A program made the position numbers and the translations under genes. A DNA stretch of 64,000 nucleotides. It comes from Aestuariibacter sp. GS-14. GTDB taxonomy: Bacteria; Pseudomonadota; Gammaproteobacteria; Enterobacterales; Alteromonadaceae. The stretch is from the NCBI RefSeq assembly GCF_006494365.1, contig NZ_VHIP01000013.1, positions 62,001 through 126,000 of the forward strand, written 5' to 3'. Positions 8,512 through 17,008 of this stretch are shown in pieces. The notes under the pieces were generated by a model that saw only the letters and a program-made list of their open reading frames with translations, did no database searches and was not told the origin of the DNA. Position 1 is the first letter of the stretch, and each line of letters begins with the position of its first letter.

Positions 8512-9827
8512 TGTCTCAAAAGCAACTCATTCGCGGCGCCGTTCATCATTTTCCGGTGGCCACTACACAGTATCACGCTGACATCGAACAGTTTCGCGAC
8601 GGTGCGCTGTTAATCGAGGGCGGCAACATTGCGGGTGTCGGGCACTATGATGCCTTACGCGCATTACATCCGGATGTGCCGGTAACAGATTACCGGGATT
8701 GTTTGATATTGCCGGGTTTTATTGATACACACCTGCACTTTCCGCAAACCGAAATCATTGCCAAATATGGTGAACAATTACTTACCTGGCTGGAAAATTA
8801 CACCTTTCCGGCTGAGCGCCAGTTCAGTGATTGCGACTTCGCCACTAAAATGGCAGAGGTGTTTTTAACCGAATGCCTGAAGAACGGTACAACAACGGGT
8901 ATGGTCTACACCAGTGTGCACAAGGCATCGGCGGAAGCGTTATTTCACGCCGCAAGCCAGCGCAATATGCTAACCATCGCCGGAAAAGTTTGCATGGACA
9001 GGCACTGCCCACCCTGGTTGCAGGATACCGCCGCATCGGCACAGGCTGACAGTGCCGCGTTGATTAATGACTGGCACGGCAAAGGCCGCAATTATTATGC
9101 GCTTACTCCGCGCTTTGCCCCCACCAGCTCGCCCGAACAAATGGCAGCGCTGGGAGAGCTGGCACAGCAGTACAAAGATGTGTTTATTCAAACTCACTTG
9201 TCGGAAAATCACGATGAAATTGCCTGGGTGAAGACCCTGTATCCCGATTGTGAAGACTATCTGGCGGTATACGAGAAATACCACATGGTGCGCCAGCGCG
9301 CGGTATACGGCCACTGTATTCACTTGTCTGACAGTGAATGGCAGCGCATGGGTGCGCAAGGCGCGATTGCCGCTTTTTGCCCTACATCCAATCTATTTCT
9401 TGGCAGTGGGTTGTTTGATATGGCCAAAGCAAATCAGTATAACGTGCCGGTTACACTGGCTACCGATGTAGGCGGCGGCACCAGCTTTAATATGCTGAAA
9501 ACCCTTGGCGAAGCCTACAAAATTTGTCAGTTGCAACAATACAAATTGTCGGCTCTGGAAGGCTTATACAAACTCACTCAGGGCGCGGCGGTGAGCCTGG
9601 GCCTGAGCGATAAAATAGGTAACTTTAACACCGGCAGCGATGCCGACTTTGTGGTACTAAACCCGCGATTCGATACCCTTACTGCACTGCGCGTGAGCGA
9701 TCCTACTCAGGCAGAGGATGCCTTATTTGCACTCACCATGCTGGGAGACGATCGCGCCACAGTGGCCACCTGGGTGGCAGGAAAACCCGTTTATCAACAA
9801 CAGGAGTGTACGCATGCCATGGCTTGA
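8511..9827 (+). CDS. guaD: Guanine deaminase GuaD (GTG start)
   Basis: The 438-residue amidohydrolase converts guanine to xanthine and ammonia, feeding XdhAB. It has the zinc-binding FIDTHLHFPQ, the second metal region IQTHLSENHDE, GHCIHLSD and LATDVGGGTSFNML, with PTSNLFLGSG typical of guanine deaminases. Translation starts at a GTG that overlaps the uraH stop; no ATG start fits the family N-terminus. The end overlaps puuD by 14 bases. Confidence 0.94.
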   Translation: MSQKQLIRGAVHHFPVATTQYHADIEQFRDGALLIEGGNIAGVGHYDALRALHPDVPVTDYRDCLILPGFIDTHLHFPQTEIIAKYGEQLLTWLENYTFPAERQFSDCDFATKMAEVFLTECLKNGTTTGMVYTSVHKASAEALFHAASQRNMLTIAGKVCMDRHCPPWLQDTAASAQADSAALINDWHGKGRNYYALTPRFAPTSSPEQMAALGELAQQYKDVFIQTHLSENHDEIAWVKTLYPDCEDYLAVYEKYHMVRQRAVYGHCIHLSDSEWQRMGAQGAIAAFCPTSNLFLGSGLFDMAKANQYNVPVTLATDVGGGTSFNMLKTLGEAYKICQLQQYKLSALEGLYKLTQGAAVSLGLSDKIGNFNTGSDADFVVLNPRFDTLTALRVSDPTQAEDALFALTMLGDDRATVATWVAGKPVYQQQECTHAMA

Positions 9828-11046
9828 TTGGCTGTCTTTATTTGTTCGCTGGTTCCATGTGATTGCCGGGGTAGCCTGGATAGGTGCGTCATTTTATTTT
9901 ATCTGGCTCGACAACAACCTGGATACGCCGCCCGAATGGAAGAAAAAGCAAGGGATCAAAGGCGATTTATGGGCCGTGCATGGCGGTGGCTTTTACGAAG
10001 TTGCCAAATACGCTTATGGCCCGCAAACCATGCCGGAAAAACTTCACTGGTTTAAATGGGAAGCCTACTCTACCTGGTTAAGTGGTATTGCCCTGCTGGT
10101 GATCGTGTATTACTTCGCTGCAGCAGCCTATTTGATTGATCCCGGCGTAATGGCCATGAGCGAAGCACAAGCCATTATACGCGGTATTACATTAATTGCC
10201 GTTGGTGCCGTGCTATACGAAATCGCCTGCCGCACCAAACTGGCTAACTATCCCAGGGTGTTTGCTATTGCGTTGGTGATACTGCTGGTAGTGGTAAGTT
10301 ATCTGGCCACGCACTGGTTTAGTGGGCGCGGCGCCTATATTCATGTGGGAGCACTTATTGGTACCATCATGGTGGCAAACGTGTGGCTGAATATTATGCC
10401 AGCGCAACGCAAAATGGTGCATGCTGTCGCTCATCAACAGCCCATCGACCCCGCTTGGGGAGCAGGCGCGAAACTGCGTTCTGTTCACAACAATTACCTG
10501 ACGTTGCCGATCTTGTTCATTATGATCAGCAACCACTACCCAATGACCTATCAGCATCCACAAAACTGGCTGGTGCTGGTAGCGCTGATGGCAGTAGCAG
10601 CCTGGATTAGACACTTTTTTAACCTACGCCACCTAGGGCAGGTTAAGCCGTCAATTCTGATCTCTGGTGCAATCGCCATGTTGGCGATTGCGTTCTGGGT
10701 GTCACAACCCCGGGCGGTTGATGCGGGTAAAGCAGCTAACCAAAATACAGAAGCCAGTTCAGTTACAATAAGCAGTACGTCGTTGCAACCGGACACTGAA
10801 CTGGATAAACAGGTAATGGCACTGGTGGAAACACATTGCCAGGGGTGTCACTCAAGCGCCCCCGCCGATGACATATTCAGAGTAGCGCCACTGGGGGTAA
10901 AGTTTGATAATTGGGAACAAATTACCCGTCAGGCACCACAGCTGGTAAACCGCACCACTGTGACCCGGGATATGCCATTTTTGAACAAAACCAACATGAC
11001 TGATGAAGAGCGGGCAGTAATAGCCCAATGGGCTGCGCAACGCTAA
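9814..11046 (+). CDS. puuD: Membrane-bound cytochrome c urate oxidase PuuD
   Basis: The protein (410 residues from the ATG at 9814, AGGAG seven bases upstream) begins with a multi-helix membrane domain (RWFHVIAGVAWIGASFYF and about seven more hydrophobic segments). It ends in a c-type cytochrome domain with one haem motif, HCQGCH, at about residue 350. This is the architecture of PuuD, the integral-membrane urate oxidase that passes electrons to the respiratory chain instead of making hydrogen peroxide as cytosolic uricase does. It produces 5-hydroxyisourate for UraH. A frame extension back to 9718 is inside guaD and is rejected. Confidence 0.92.
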   Translation: MPWLDWLSLFVRWFHVIAGVAWIGASFYFIWLDNNLDTPPEWKKKQGIKGDLWAVHGGGFYEVAKYAYGPQTMPEKLHWFKWEAYSTWLSGIALLVIVYYFAAAAYLIDPGVMAMSEAQAIIRGITLIAVGAVLYEIACRTKLANYPRVFAIALVILLVVVSYLATHWFSGRGAYIHVGALIGTIMVANVWLNIMPAQRKMVHAVAHQQPIDPAWGAGAKLRSVHNNYLTLPILFIMISNHYPMTYQHPQNWLVLVALMAVAAWIRHFFNLRHLGQVKPSILISGAIAMLAIAFWVSQPRAVDAGKAANQNTEASSVTISSTSLQPDTELDKQVMALVETHCQGCHSSAPADDIFRVAPLGVKFDNWEQITRQAPQLVNRTTVTRDMPFLNKTNMTDEERAVIAQWAAQR

Positions 11047-11063
11047 AACTTAAATACCCTATT

Positions 11064-11101
11064 GTACCGCCCGCCGGTGGCTGTCACACAGGTGGGCGTA
11101 C
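11064..11101. terminator. Probable bidirectional stem-loop between puuD and a GGDEF gene
   Basis: An 11-bp stem with one bulged C (GTAC-c-GCCCGCC at 11064-11075 against GGTGGGC-GTAC at 11091-11101, including one G-T pair) lies between convergent genes. There is no long T-run on either strand, so efficient intrinsic termination is uncertain. Confidence 0.45.
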
Positions 11102-11109
11102 TGTTCATA

Positions 11110-12405
11110 TTACTCACAAACCGTTGGTTTCTTTACCGCTTTTACTTCGTACATCCCCTGATCGGCTTGCTCTATCCAGCCCTGAATATCTTCAAACTGA
11201 GGCTGCCATTGGGAAACTCCCACAGAGCAGTGAATACTGATTAATTCACACTCTTCATTCTGAACCTGAACAGGTTCGGCGAACACCCGATGTAATACCG
11301 TTTCGGCATCCTCTTTAGTTGTGTCGCGCAATAACAACAAAAATTCATCGCCCCCATAACGCCCCACTATATCGTTTTCGCGCATGGTACTGGTAAGACG
11401 CTCAGACAATGCCTTCAGAGCCAGATCTCCGACGTTATGACCGTAGGTGTCGTTGATCCCCTTAAAATCATCCAAATCAATGAACGCCAGAGTCGAAGTA
11501 GTTCTGTCTGAAATGCGGGATAATCGATTGTGCTCTTCCTCAAGCCTACGCAAACACTCGCGGCGATTATCTATGCCGGTTAATCCATCGGTACGCGATA
11601 ACACGTTGAGTTTATGATTAGCAGACTTTAGCGCCTCGTTAAGCTGTTTGTCTTTGCTGATATCGTCTGCGGTAACCACCACACTGGTGATATTTCCAGT
11701 CAGGTCACGGATCAACTGCCCGCGCTCCCGAATGTATCTCATTGTGCCATCGTCGCGCATGATCCGGTATTCGTGTACCCACGGCTCGTTCAGGCCTTTT
11801 TGGTATTGTTGTTGTATGCGGTGACGGTCGGCAACGTGAATATGCCGAATAAAACTGGTAGGGTCGTCAAACATTTCCTTCCCTGCCCGCCCCCATATAT
11901 GGGTATATCCTTCATTCAGGTAGATCAGGTGCCTTAAGTCGGGCGTAGCCACCCACACAACCATGCGATCAGAGAGGGCACTAACGATTAAACGAAACGT
12001 TTCCTGTGACTGCTGATACCGAGCCTCAAAGCGCTTTTTCTCATCAATATCTTCCACCACGGAGATAAAATACTGTGGTTCACCTCGTTCATTCCTTACC
12101 AAGGTAACGGTGAGTTTTCCCCAAATGGTATGCCCGTCGCGGTGAACATACATTTTGTCCATTTGGTAGGAATCATAAAAGCCGTCGATGAGTTCACTTA
12201 CATGCTGTAAATCGTTATCCAAAAAATCAGGATGTGTGATGTGCTGAAAGTCCAGTTTGATCAATTCTTCAGGGGTATATCCCAGGAAATCACTTAACGC
12301 TTTATTTACCCTGATAAAATCGCCAGTGGGGCTGACATGTGCCAGCCCGATACCACATTGTTCAAATGTTGACTGATAAACGTCTGATGGAGCCACTTCT
12401 GCCAT
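11110..12405 (-). CDS. PAS-PAS-GGDEF diguanylate cyclase
   Basis: The 431-residue protein has two PAS domains (about residues 8-125 and 132-255, each followed by a PAC-like segment) and a C-terminal GGDEF domain. The active-site motif GRYGGDEF is intact and the autoinhibitory I-site RxxD is present as REND, five residues before GGDEF, so it should make cyclic di-GMP and be product-inhibited. No transmembrane segment is seen. It lies 133 bases downstream of a histidine kinase and FIST protein on the same strand, suggesting one signalling unit. The PAS ligand cannot be predicted. Confidence 0.9.
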   Translation of the reverse strand: MAEVAPSDVYQSTFEQCGIGLAHVSPTGDFIRVNKALSDFLGYTPEELIKLDFQHITHPDFLDNDLQHVSELIDGFYDSYQMDKMYVHRDGHTIWGKLTVTLVRNERGEPQYFISVVEDIDEKKRFEARYQQSQETFRLIVSALSDRMVVWVATPDLRHLIYLNEGYTHIWGRAGKEMFDDPTSFIRHIHVADRHRIQQQYQKGLNEPWVHEYRIMRDDGTMRYIRERGQLIRDLTGNITSVVVTADDISKDKQLNEALKSANHKLNVLSRTDGLTGIDNRRECLRRLEEEHNRLSRISDRTTSTLAFIDLDDFKGINDTYGHNVGDLALKALSERLTSTMRENDIVGRYGGDEFLLLLRDTTKEDAETVLHRVFAEPVQVQNEECELISIHCSVGVSQWQPQFEDIQGWIEQADQGMYEVKAVKKPTVCE

Positions 12406-12538
12406 GAATTCCTCCGCTCTGATGAGCCTGCTACAGAAATATATGTTCTGTAATGTCCTTGGGTTTTTAACGATCCTGTGTTGTATTCTTCACTGCCTGA
12501 ACACGATAAAGCCTGGCTGCGATAAATGCTTTGCCAGG

Positions 12539-13888
12539 TTACTTAAGTAATGGAAGCCGAATTAAAAAACACGTACCAGATGGTCCTGTCGACTCCAGTT
12601 TCAATTCACCGTTACTTTGTTCAATAATAGCCTTAGATATAGATAATCCCAGCCCGGTACCCAGTCCTACCGCTTTAGTGGTAAAAAACGGATCAAATAT
12701 GCTGGCCTGAACCCGCTTATCAATGCCGGGACCATTGTCTTTAATTCTGCATTCAATGTGGGATACATCGGCTATCACGTCAATATTGATCTGCCCAGTA
12801 CCCGGATTAACCGCCTGAATAGCATTAGTCACAATATTAATAATCACCTGCGCAAGCTGATTTGCGTTGGCACTCACCGTTGCGTTTTCCAGTGACGTAT
12901 CAAAATAAATATCCACAATGTTTTTAGCCTGGGTGCGAATAATAGTGAGTGCCTGGCGGACAACAGCCAGAAAATCGAGCGGCTTAATGGTTTTCTCATC
13001 GGGATGTGAGAACGCCTTCAGGTTTTGAATAATGTCGGTTGCCCGTTTCATCCCGTCCAGCGACTCATCAACCAAATCAACGGTATCAGTTAAAATGTAA
13101 TCCATATCCAGTGCAGTAAATGTGGATTCAAGTTCGCTATTTGCCTTGCTGGCTTGTCTGGCAAACTGCTCAATGCGGGCAACATAGTCGCGTAAACTCG
13201 ATAGGTTGCTATTGATAAATCCCAGCGGATTATTCAATTCATGGGCAACCCCGGCAGCCAGCTGACCTAACGCGGCCATTTTCTCTTGGTGCACCATGCT
13301 GCTTTCAATGCGCGCGCGCTCTTCTAACAAGGCTTCTTTTTCGGTAATTAGGCTACGCTTCTCAAATTGCGATAAGGTATTGGCAACAAATGCACTAAAG
13401 GATACAAACACTTCTTCGTATTGCTTGGAAAAAGCGCCAATTCCGCTTTCAGAAATAAGCCAGATATACGCCGCCTGTGCAGTGTTGATTGGATGAATCA
13501 GAACAGACTGAGCCTCAGGCAACCACTGCCCCATACTAGCGCGCCACTCAGGGACCAGCTTTACATTCGACAGATTCACGGTTCGTTCAAAAAAATGCTG
13601 TAAATCAGGGTATCGCAGTGGTACAGAGTTTCCACGCTTATGGCTTCTGCACACAGGTACTACGGTATTCTGAGCAGCATCGAGGTGCGCGATCAGGATT
13701 TGATCACAGGGTAATATATCGCTGATCACATCAAAAAGCCTGGCAAATACTTCGTCGTGGTTTTCGGAACAAAGTATGGCATCCAGACCTTCCAGCATGA
13801 GACGGTTAATTTTCTTAAATCGGCTTAGCTGAGCATTTTCATAACTGAGCTGCTGGATTGTTTCGTGGAGCTTTTCAATATCTGTCAC
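12539..13888 (-). CDS. Cytosolic GAF-type sensor histidine kinase, FIST-associated (NahK-like)
   Basis: The 449-residue kinase has an N-terminal coiled-coil, a GAF-like domain (about residues 35-185), and a HisKA domain with the phosphoacceptor in GVAHELNNPLGF near residue 217. The ATPase domain shows N-box NIVTNAIQAV, G1 DNGPGID and G2 GTGLGLSISK, all intact. It lacks transmembrane helices, so its input is cytoplasmic. It starts 6 bases after the FIST gene, the same pairing as NosP and NahK, where the FIST haemoprotein regulates the kinase in response to nitric oxide. That functional match is inferred from domain order, not from a measured similarity. Confidence 0.88.
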   Translation of the reverse strand: MTDIEKLHETIQQLSYENAQLSRFKKINRLMLEGLDAILCSENHDEVFARLFDVISDILPCDQILIAHLDAAQNTVVPVCRSHKRGNSVPLRYPDLQHFFERTVNLSNVKLVPEWRASMGQWLPEAQSVLIHPINTAQAAYIWLISESGIGAFSKQYEEVFVSFSAFVANTLSQFEKRSLITEKEALLEERARIESSMVHQEKMAALGQLAAGVAHELNNPLGFINSNLSSLRDYVARIEQFARQASKANSELESTFTALDMDYILTDTVDLVDESLDGMKRATDIIQNLKAFSHPDEKTIKPLDFLAVVRQALTIIRTQAKNIVDIYFDTSLENATVSANANQLAQVIINIVTNAIQAVNPGTGQINIDVIADVSHIECRIKDNGPGIDKRVQASIFDPFFTTKAVGLGTGLGLSISKAIIEQSNGELKLESTGPSGTCFLIRLPLLK

Positions 13889-13894
13889 GTGTAT

Positions 13895-15058
13895 TCATCC
13901 AAACACCGTTGCCGAAATCATCAGGTTACCATGCCTGCTCTTACCATCCGGAAAACAGCCTTGCTCACCAAAGGTAAATGCCACCACAAACGGCAGGCCT
14001 TGCGCTTTATTTAGTATAGACCGTTGAATATCGGCCAGTTGATCTTTTACTGCCAGCATGCAACCTCCGCAAAATACCAGCAACAGCGCCTTGGGCTGAG
14101 TTTCGTAATTGAGCTCATGGGTTCGCATTGCCACTTCCGCCACTTCCGCCGCCCGCGAAATTAAATTGTGACGCTCGCCATGCATCAGCGTTAATACTTC
14201 ACCCTCTTTAAGCGTAGCAAACAATTCCAGACTGTTATCGTCGTTAAGTCTGGAAGGGTGACTGAGCAACGAAATAGGATCAGACCGGGTGCCACGATTG
14301 CGACCAAGCGGAAAATACGTGCTGTCAGATAAAATGCTGCCCGGTTTGAGCGCGGGCTGCCCAAACCGTTGAAGCCACTGGTTGTAGACATCGCCAGCCG
14401 GTTTGCCATCGAGAGTATATAAAACCCGGCCTTCTACAGCCGTTACCGTTGCTTCTGTTGAGGTGGCCGTATACCCCGAGCTGAAGTAACAGGAAATGGG
14501 TTCCTCGGTGTACATCACAGCAATAATCAAACCGTTACTGAATAGCTGTGTTCCATCAAACTGCAGCCATTTTCCCTCAATGGCGTTGTCGGCACTGGAG
14601 CCACCAAACACCGGTACTGCGTTGCCCAATACGGCCTGCACACCACTTAATACCGCTTCTTCCTGACCGGGCGCCTGTATAATCCATACCAGGCTAGGCA
14701 TTTGTCCGAGCCGGTTGGCTTTCTGCATGGCAGACACAACCGTGGATTCCGCCAATTCAGACACATTCCCCTTGCCCATATCGCATGACGCTACGCCAAT
14801 CACTCCCTGAGTTTCAGATATGGTCATCACATGGACATAACTTTCTCCCATGTCGGTACCCAGATTACTCATGGCACCCAAACAACTGGTAGACGCAAGC
14901 CAGTTAGCTTTGCCTTTTGCTATTGACGCTAAAGAAGAAATTGCATCAACGTCACCAAAGGCTATATTTAAATCAGCATCGTAAATATTGCTGCTGCGCA
15001 ATTCATCAGCAAATCGCTGTGTTTCATTTACGCCTATTCGCGTGACTGTTACCTGCAT
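13895..15058 (-). CDS. FIST-domain sensory protein (NosP-like)
   Basis: This 387-residue protein has the two-part FIST architecture: an N-terminal half with GDVDAISSLAS and a segment VFGGSSADNAIEGKW, then the C-terminal half with GDVYNQWLQRFG, LLVFCGGCMLAV and FTFGEQGCFPDG. FIST proteins sense small ligands; members paired with a histidine kinase (NosP) bind haem and nitric oxide. The internal ATG at 15058 (MQVTVTRIG) begins the recognisable domain; an extension to 15145 exists but its 29 residues look non-conserved. The gene is followed 6 bases later by the kinase. Confidence 0.8.
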   Translation of the reverse strand: MQVTVTRIGVNETQRFADELRSSNIYDADLNIAFGDVDAISSLASIAKGKANWLASTSCLGAMSNLGTDMGESYVHVMTISETQGVIGVASCDMGKGNVSELAESTVVSAMQKANRLGQMPSLVWIIQAPGQEEAVLSGVQAVLGNAVPVFGGSSADNAIEGKWLQFDGTQLFSNGLIIAVMYTEEPISCYFSSGYTATSTEATVTAVEGRVLYTLDGKPAGDVYNQWLQRFGQPALKPGSILSDSTYFPLGRNRGTRSDPISLLSHPSRLNDDNSLELFATLKEGEVLTLMHGERHNLISRAAEVAEVAMRTHELNYETQPKALLLVFCGGCMLAVKDQLADIQRSILNKAQGLPFVVAFTFGEQGCFPDGKSRHGNLMISATVFG

Positions 15059-15276
15059 AATACGGACCCCACTAGTGTCACAAAAGTCACCAATGACACA
15101 TTGTGAACTTGCATTTAATGGTTTACATTGATTTATATAGGTCAATGTCGCTAAACTTGCAAAACAAACTGGTATATATTTTTATAACAAAATGAATGGA
15201 CGGGCGTTATCTAAAGCAATAAATTAAATTGGCAGGATGCTATTGGAAATAAAGGGCAACTGACAGAGCAAACGTG

Positions 15277-16407
15277 ATGAATGAAAATTACGCAGTATTC
15301 ATAGATGACGACGAACTCATGCTAAAAGCAATCAGGCGAACTGCAAAACGCCTCTTCGCCGATTGGCATGTGTCGTTGGTTGATACACCACAAGACTGGC
15401 GAAAACAGATTGGTCACTCGCCGCCACCGGATATCGTATTTTGCGATTACCGCATGCCAATGGTTACCGGTGCGGAGATTTTAAAAGACATCGCAGACGC
15501 ATTCCCTTTAGCGATAAGGGTGTTAATTTCCGGCGATATAAGCGACGACGCTATTGTTACCTGCAATAAGGTTGCCCATACGTTACTTGCTAAGCCGTTT
15601 ACCGATGATCAATTAATTGAGTTTTTGAATCATGTAGCCATACTGAAAACATTGGCGCTATCCGAGCAAGAACGCCGCTTAATATGCCAGTTATCGGATA
15701 TTCCCGTGTTACCCAATGTTGTAACCCAACTGCGCACTGCTCTGGCCGACAATAGTACTGACTTGCCTCACCTGGCAGCCATTGTCAGGCAGGAGCCGCT
15801 TGTCGCTGCGCGTTTACTGCAGATGGCCAATTCAGCGTATTTGGGTTATCACCGCGCAACAGATTCACTTGAAGAAGCCATCGCCCGCATTGGGACCCAG
15901 CTTCTGCAGGCCATGATCATGAGCTTTGCTGTAGAAAAAGCAACGGAGCATCTGCTGTCGCCAAAAGCCCATCAGGAGGTGTGCCATTACACCGAACAAT
16001 ACGCTCAACTTTCGCGAAGTGTTATGACTAGACTTAGCAATAATCCACTGTTAAGTGAACGGGTGTTCATTTGCGCTGTACTCAGTGGTATAGGCCGACT
16101 CATTATGGCGGCGCTGTCAGAATCTGACCAACATGCCTATGAAGAGTTTTGTAATACCCATCCGCAACCTGCCATGTTGATCAGTGCCTTTTTATTAACG
16201 CTGTGGTGTTACCCGGACAATTTACACGAAGAACTACTGAAGGTTCAGACAGGGCCAGTAACAGGCGATACTGATATTGTTCACGTGTTATTGCTTTCTC
16301 AGCAGTATCTTTGTCTCGAAAATGAACCTGCACCTTTGCAGGAATGGATAAATAAACTACCACAGCCATATGCTGAAGCGTTTAAATCCGCAGGTAAAAC
16401 TAAATAG
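15277..16407 (+). CDS. Response regulator with HDOD output domain
   Basis: The 376-residue protein joins an N-terminal receiver domain (acidic pocket FIDDDE, phosphoacceptor Asp in FCDYRMPM, conserved Lys in LAKPF) to an HDOD domain (from about residue 140: LPVLPNVVTQL, PLVAARLLQMANSAY, AIARIGTQLLQAMI). HDOD outputs lack the metal ligands of true HD phosphodiesterases and act through protein contacts. It is divergent from the FIST-kinase pair, so it is the likely phosphorylation partner (inference). A GTG three bases upstream is an alternative start. Its stop codon is immediately adjacent to the mobA stop on the other strand, leaving no room for a terminator. Confidence 0.87.
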   Translation: MNENYAVFIDDDELMLKAIRRTAKRLFADWHVSLVDTPQDWRKQIGHSPPPDIVFCDYRMPMVTGAEILKDIADAFPLAIRVLISGDISDDAIVTCNKVAHTLLAKPFTDDQLIEFLNHVAILKTLALSEQERRLICQLSDIPVLPNVVTQLRTALADNSTDLPHLAAIVRQEPLVAARLLQMANSAYLGYHRATDSLEEAIARIGTQLLQAMIMSFAVEKATEHLLSPKAHQEVCHYTEQYAQLSRSVMTRLSNNPLLSERVFICAVLSGIGRLIMAALSESDQHAYEEFCNTHPQPAMLISAFLLTLWCYPDNLHEELLKVQTGPVTGDTDIVHVLLLSQQYLCLENEPAPLQEWINKLPQPYAEAFKSAGKTK

Positions 16408-16995
16408 CTAAGCCGAAAGACTGTTGGCAATGACGCGTGTATTAACGTTAACAAGTTCTTTGCTGTTACCTGTAAAAAGCAGCGACTGAGCATCACACAT
16501 TGCTAACACCGCGCGAATAGAGACGCAGGGCTTGGCTTTAATCAGTTCAGAGAGTGCTCTCTCGTAACGGGGCGTTATAGGTATGGCGACCGGTAGAAAG
16601 CTGTCGGCAAAATAGCAGGCGCGCTTTGCGCTAGAGGTAGTTTCCAACAGGATGTTAATGCTGTCTGTTGACAGACACGGCATATCAACCGGTAAAAAAA
16701 TGGCAGTACCGGAGCACTGCCCGATTAATTGCAGCAGCACATCAGCTATTGCCCGGCCCGGGCCATGCAGAGGAGTGCGTTCCGCAAAGGTACTAAAAGG
16801 CCCACCCAGCACGTAATGGTGATGGAGGGGCGCTGTATCCAGCAATTGCCGGGCAGTGTCGAGCATGGCTTGCCCGTTTACACTAACGGTGGCTTTATCT
16901 TGCCCCATACGGGACGACAACCCACCAGCCAGAATAAAGCCCAGCTGTCTGTACTGCAATGAAGACGTGTCCTGAATACCGGATACAGCGCACAT
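16408..16995 (-). CDS. mobA: Molybdenum cofactor guanylyltransferase MobA
   Basis: The 195-residue nucleotidyltransferase has the GTP/Moco loop LAGGLSSRMGQDKA, the central GPGRAIADVL and FLPVDMPCLS. MobA attaches GMP to molybdopterin to form the bis-MGD cofactor needed by the nitrate reductase NasA encoded nearby. It follows the porin gene by 13 bases and is probably the last gene of the nrt unit, so cofactor maturation would be induced with nitrate uptake. The first about 15 residues are not family-like, and the true start may be slightly internal. Confidence 0.88.
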   Translation of the reverse strand: MCAVSGIQDTSSLQYRQLGFILAGGLSSRMGQDKATVSVNGQAMLDTARQLLDTAPLHHHYVLGGPFSTFAERTPLHGPGRAIADVLLQLIGQCSGTAIFLPVDMPCLSTDSINILLETTSSAKRACYFADSFLPVAIPITPRYERALSELIKAKPCVSIRAVLAMCDAQSLLFTGNSKELVNVNTRVIANSLSA

Positions 16996-17008
16996 GATAA
17001 AGCCTACA

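Noticed and set aside
15126-15147. Inverted repeat CATTGA-10 nt-TCAATG between the FIST and HDOD genes as an FNR site
   Set aside because: The half-sites are too far apart for FNR or CRP (18 bases for the TTGAT/GTCAA pair rather than 14). It may be an operator, but no known regulator fits.
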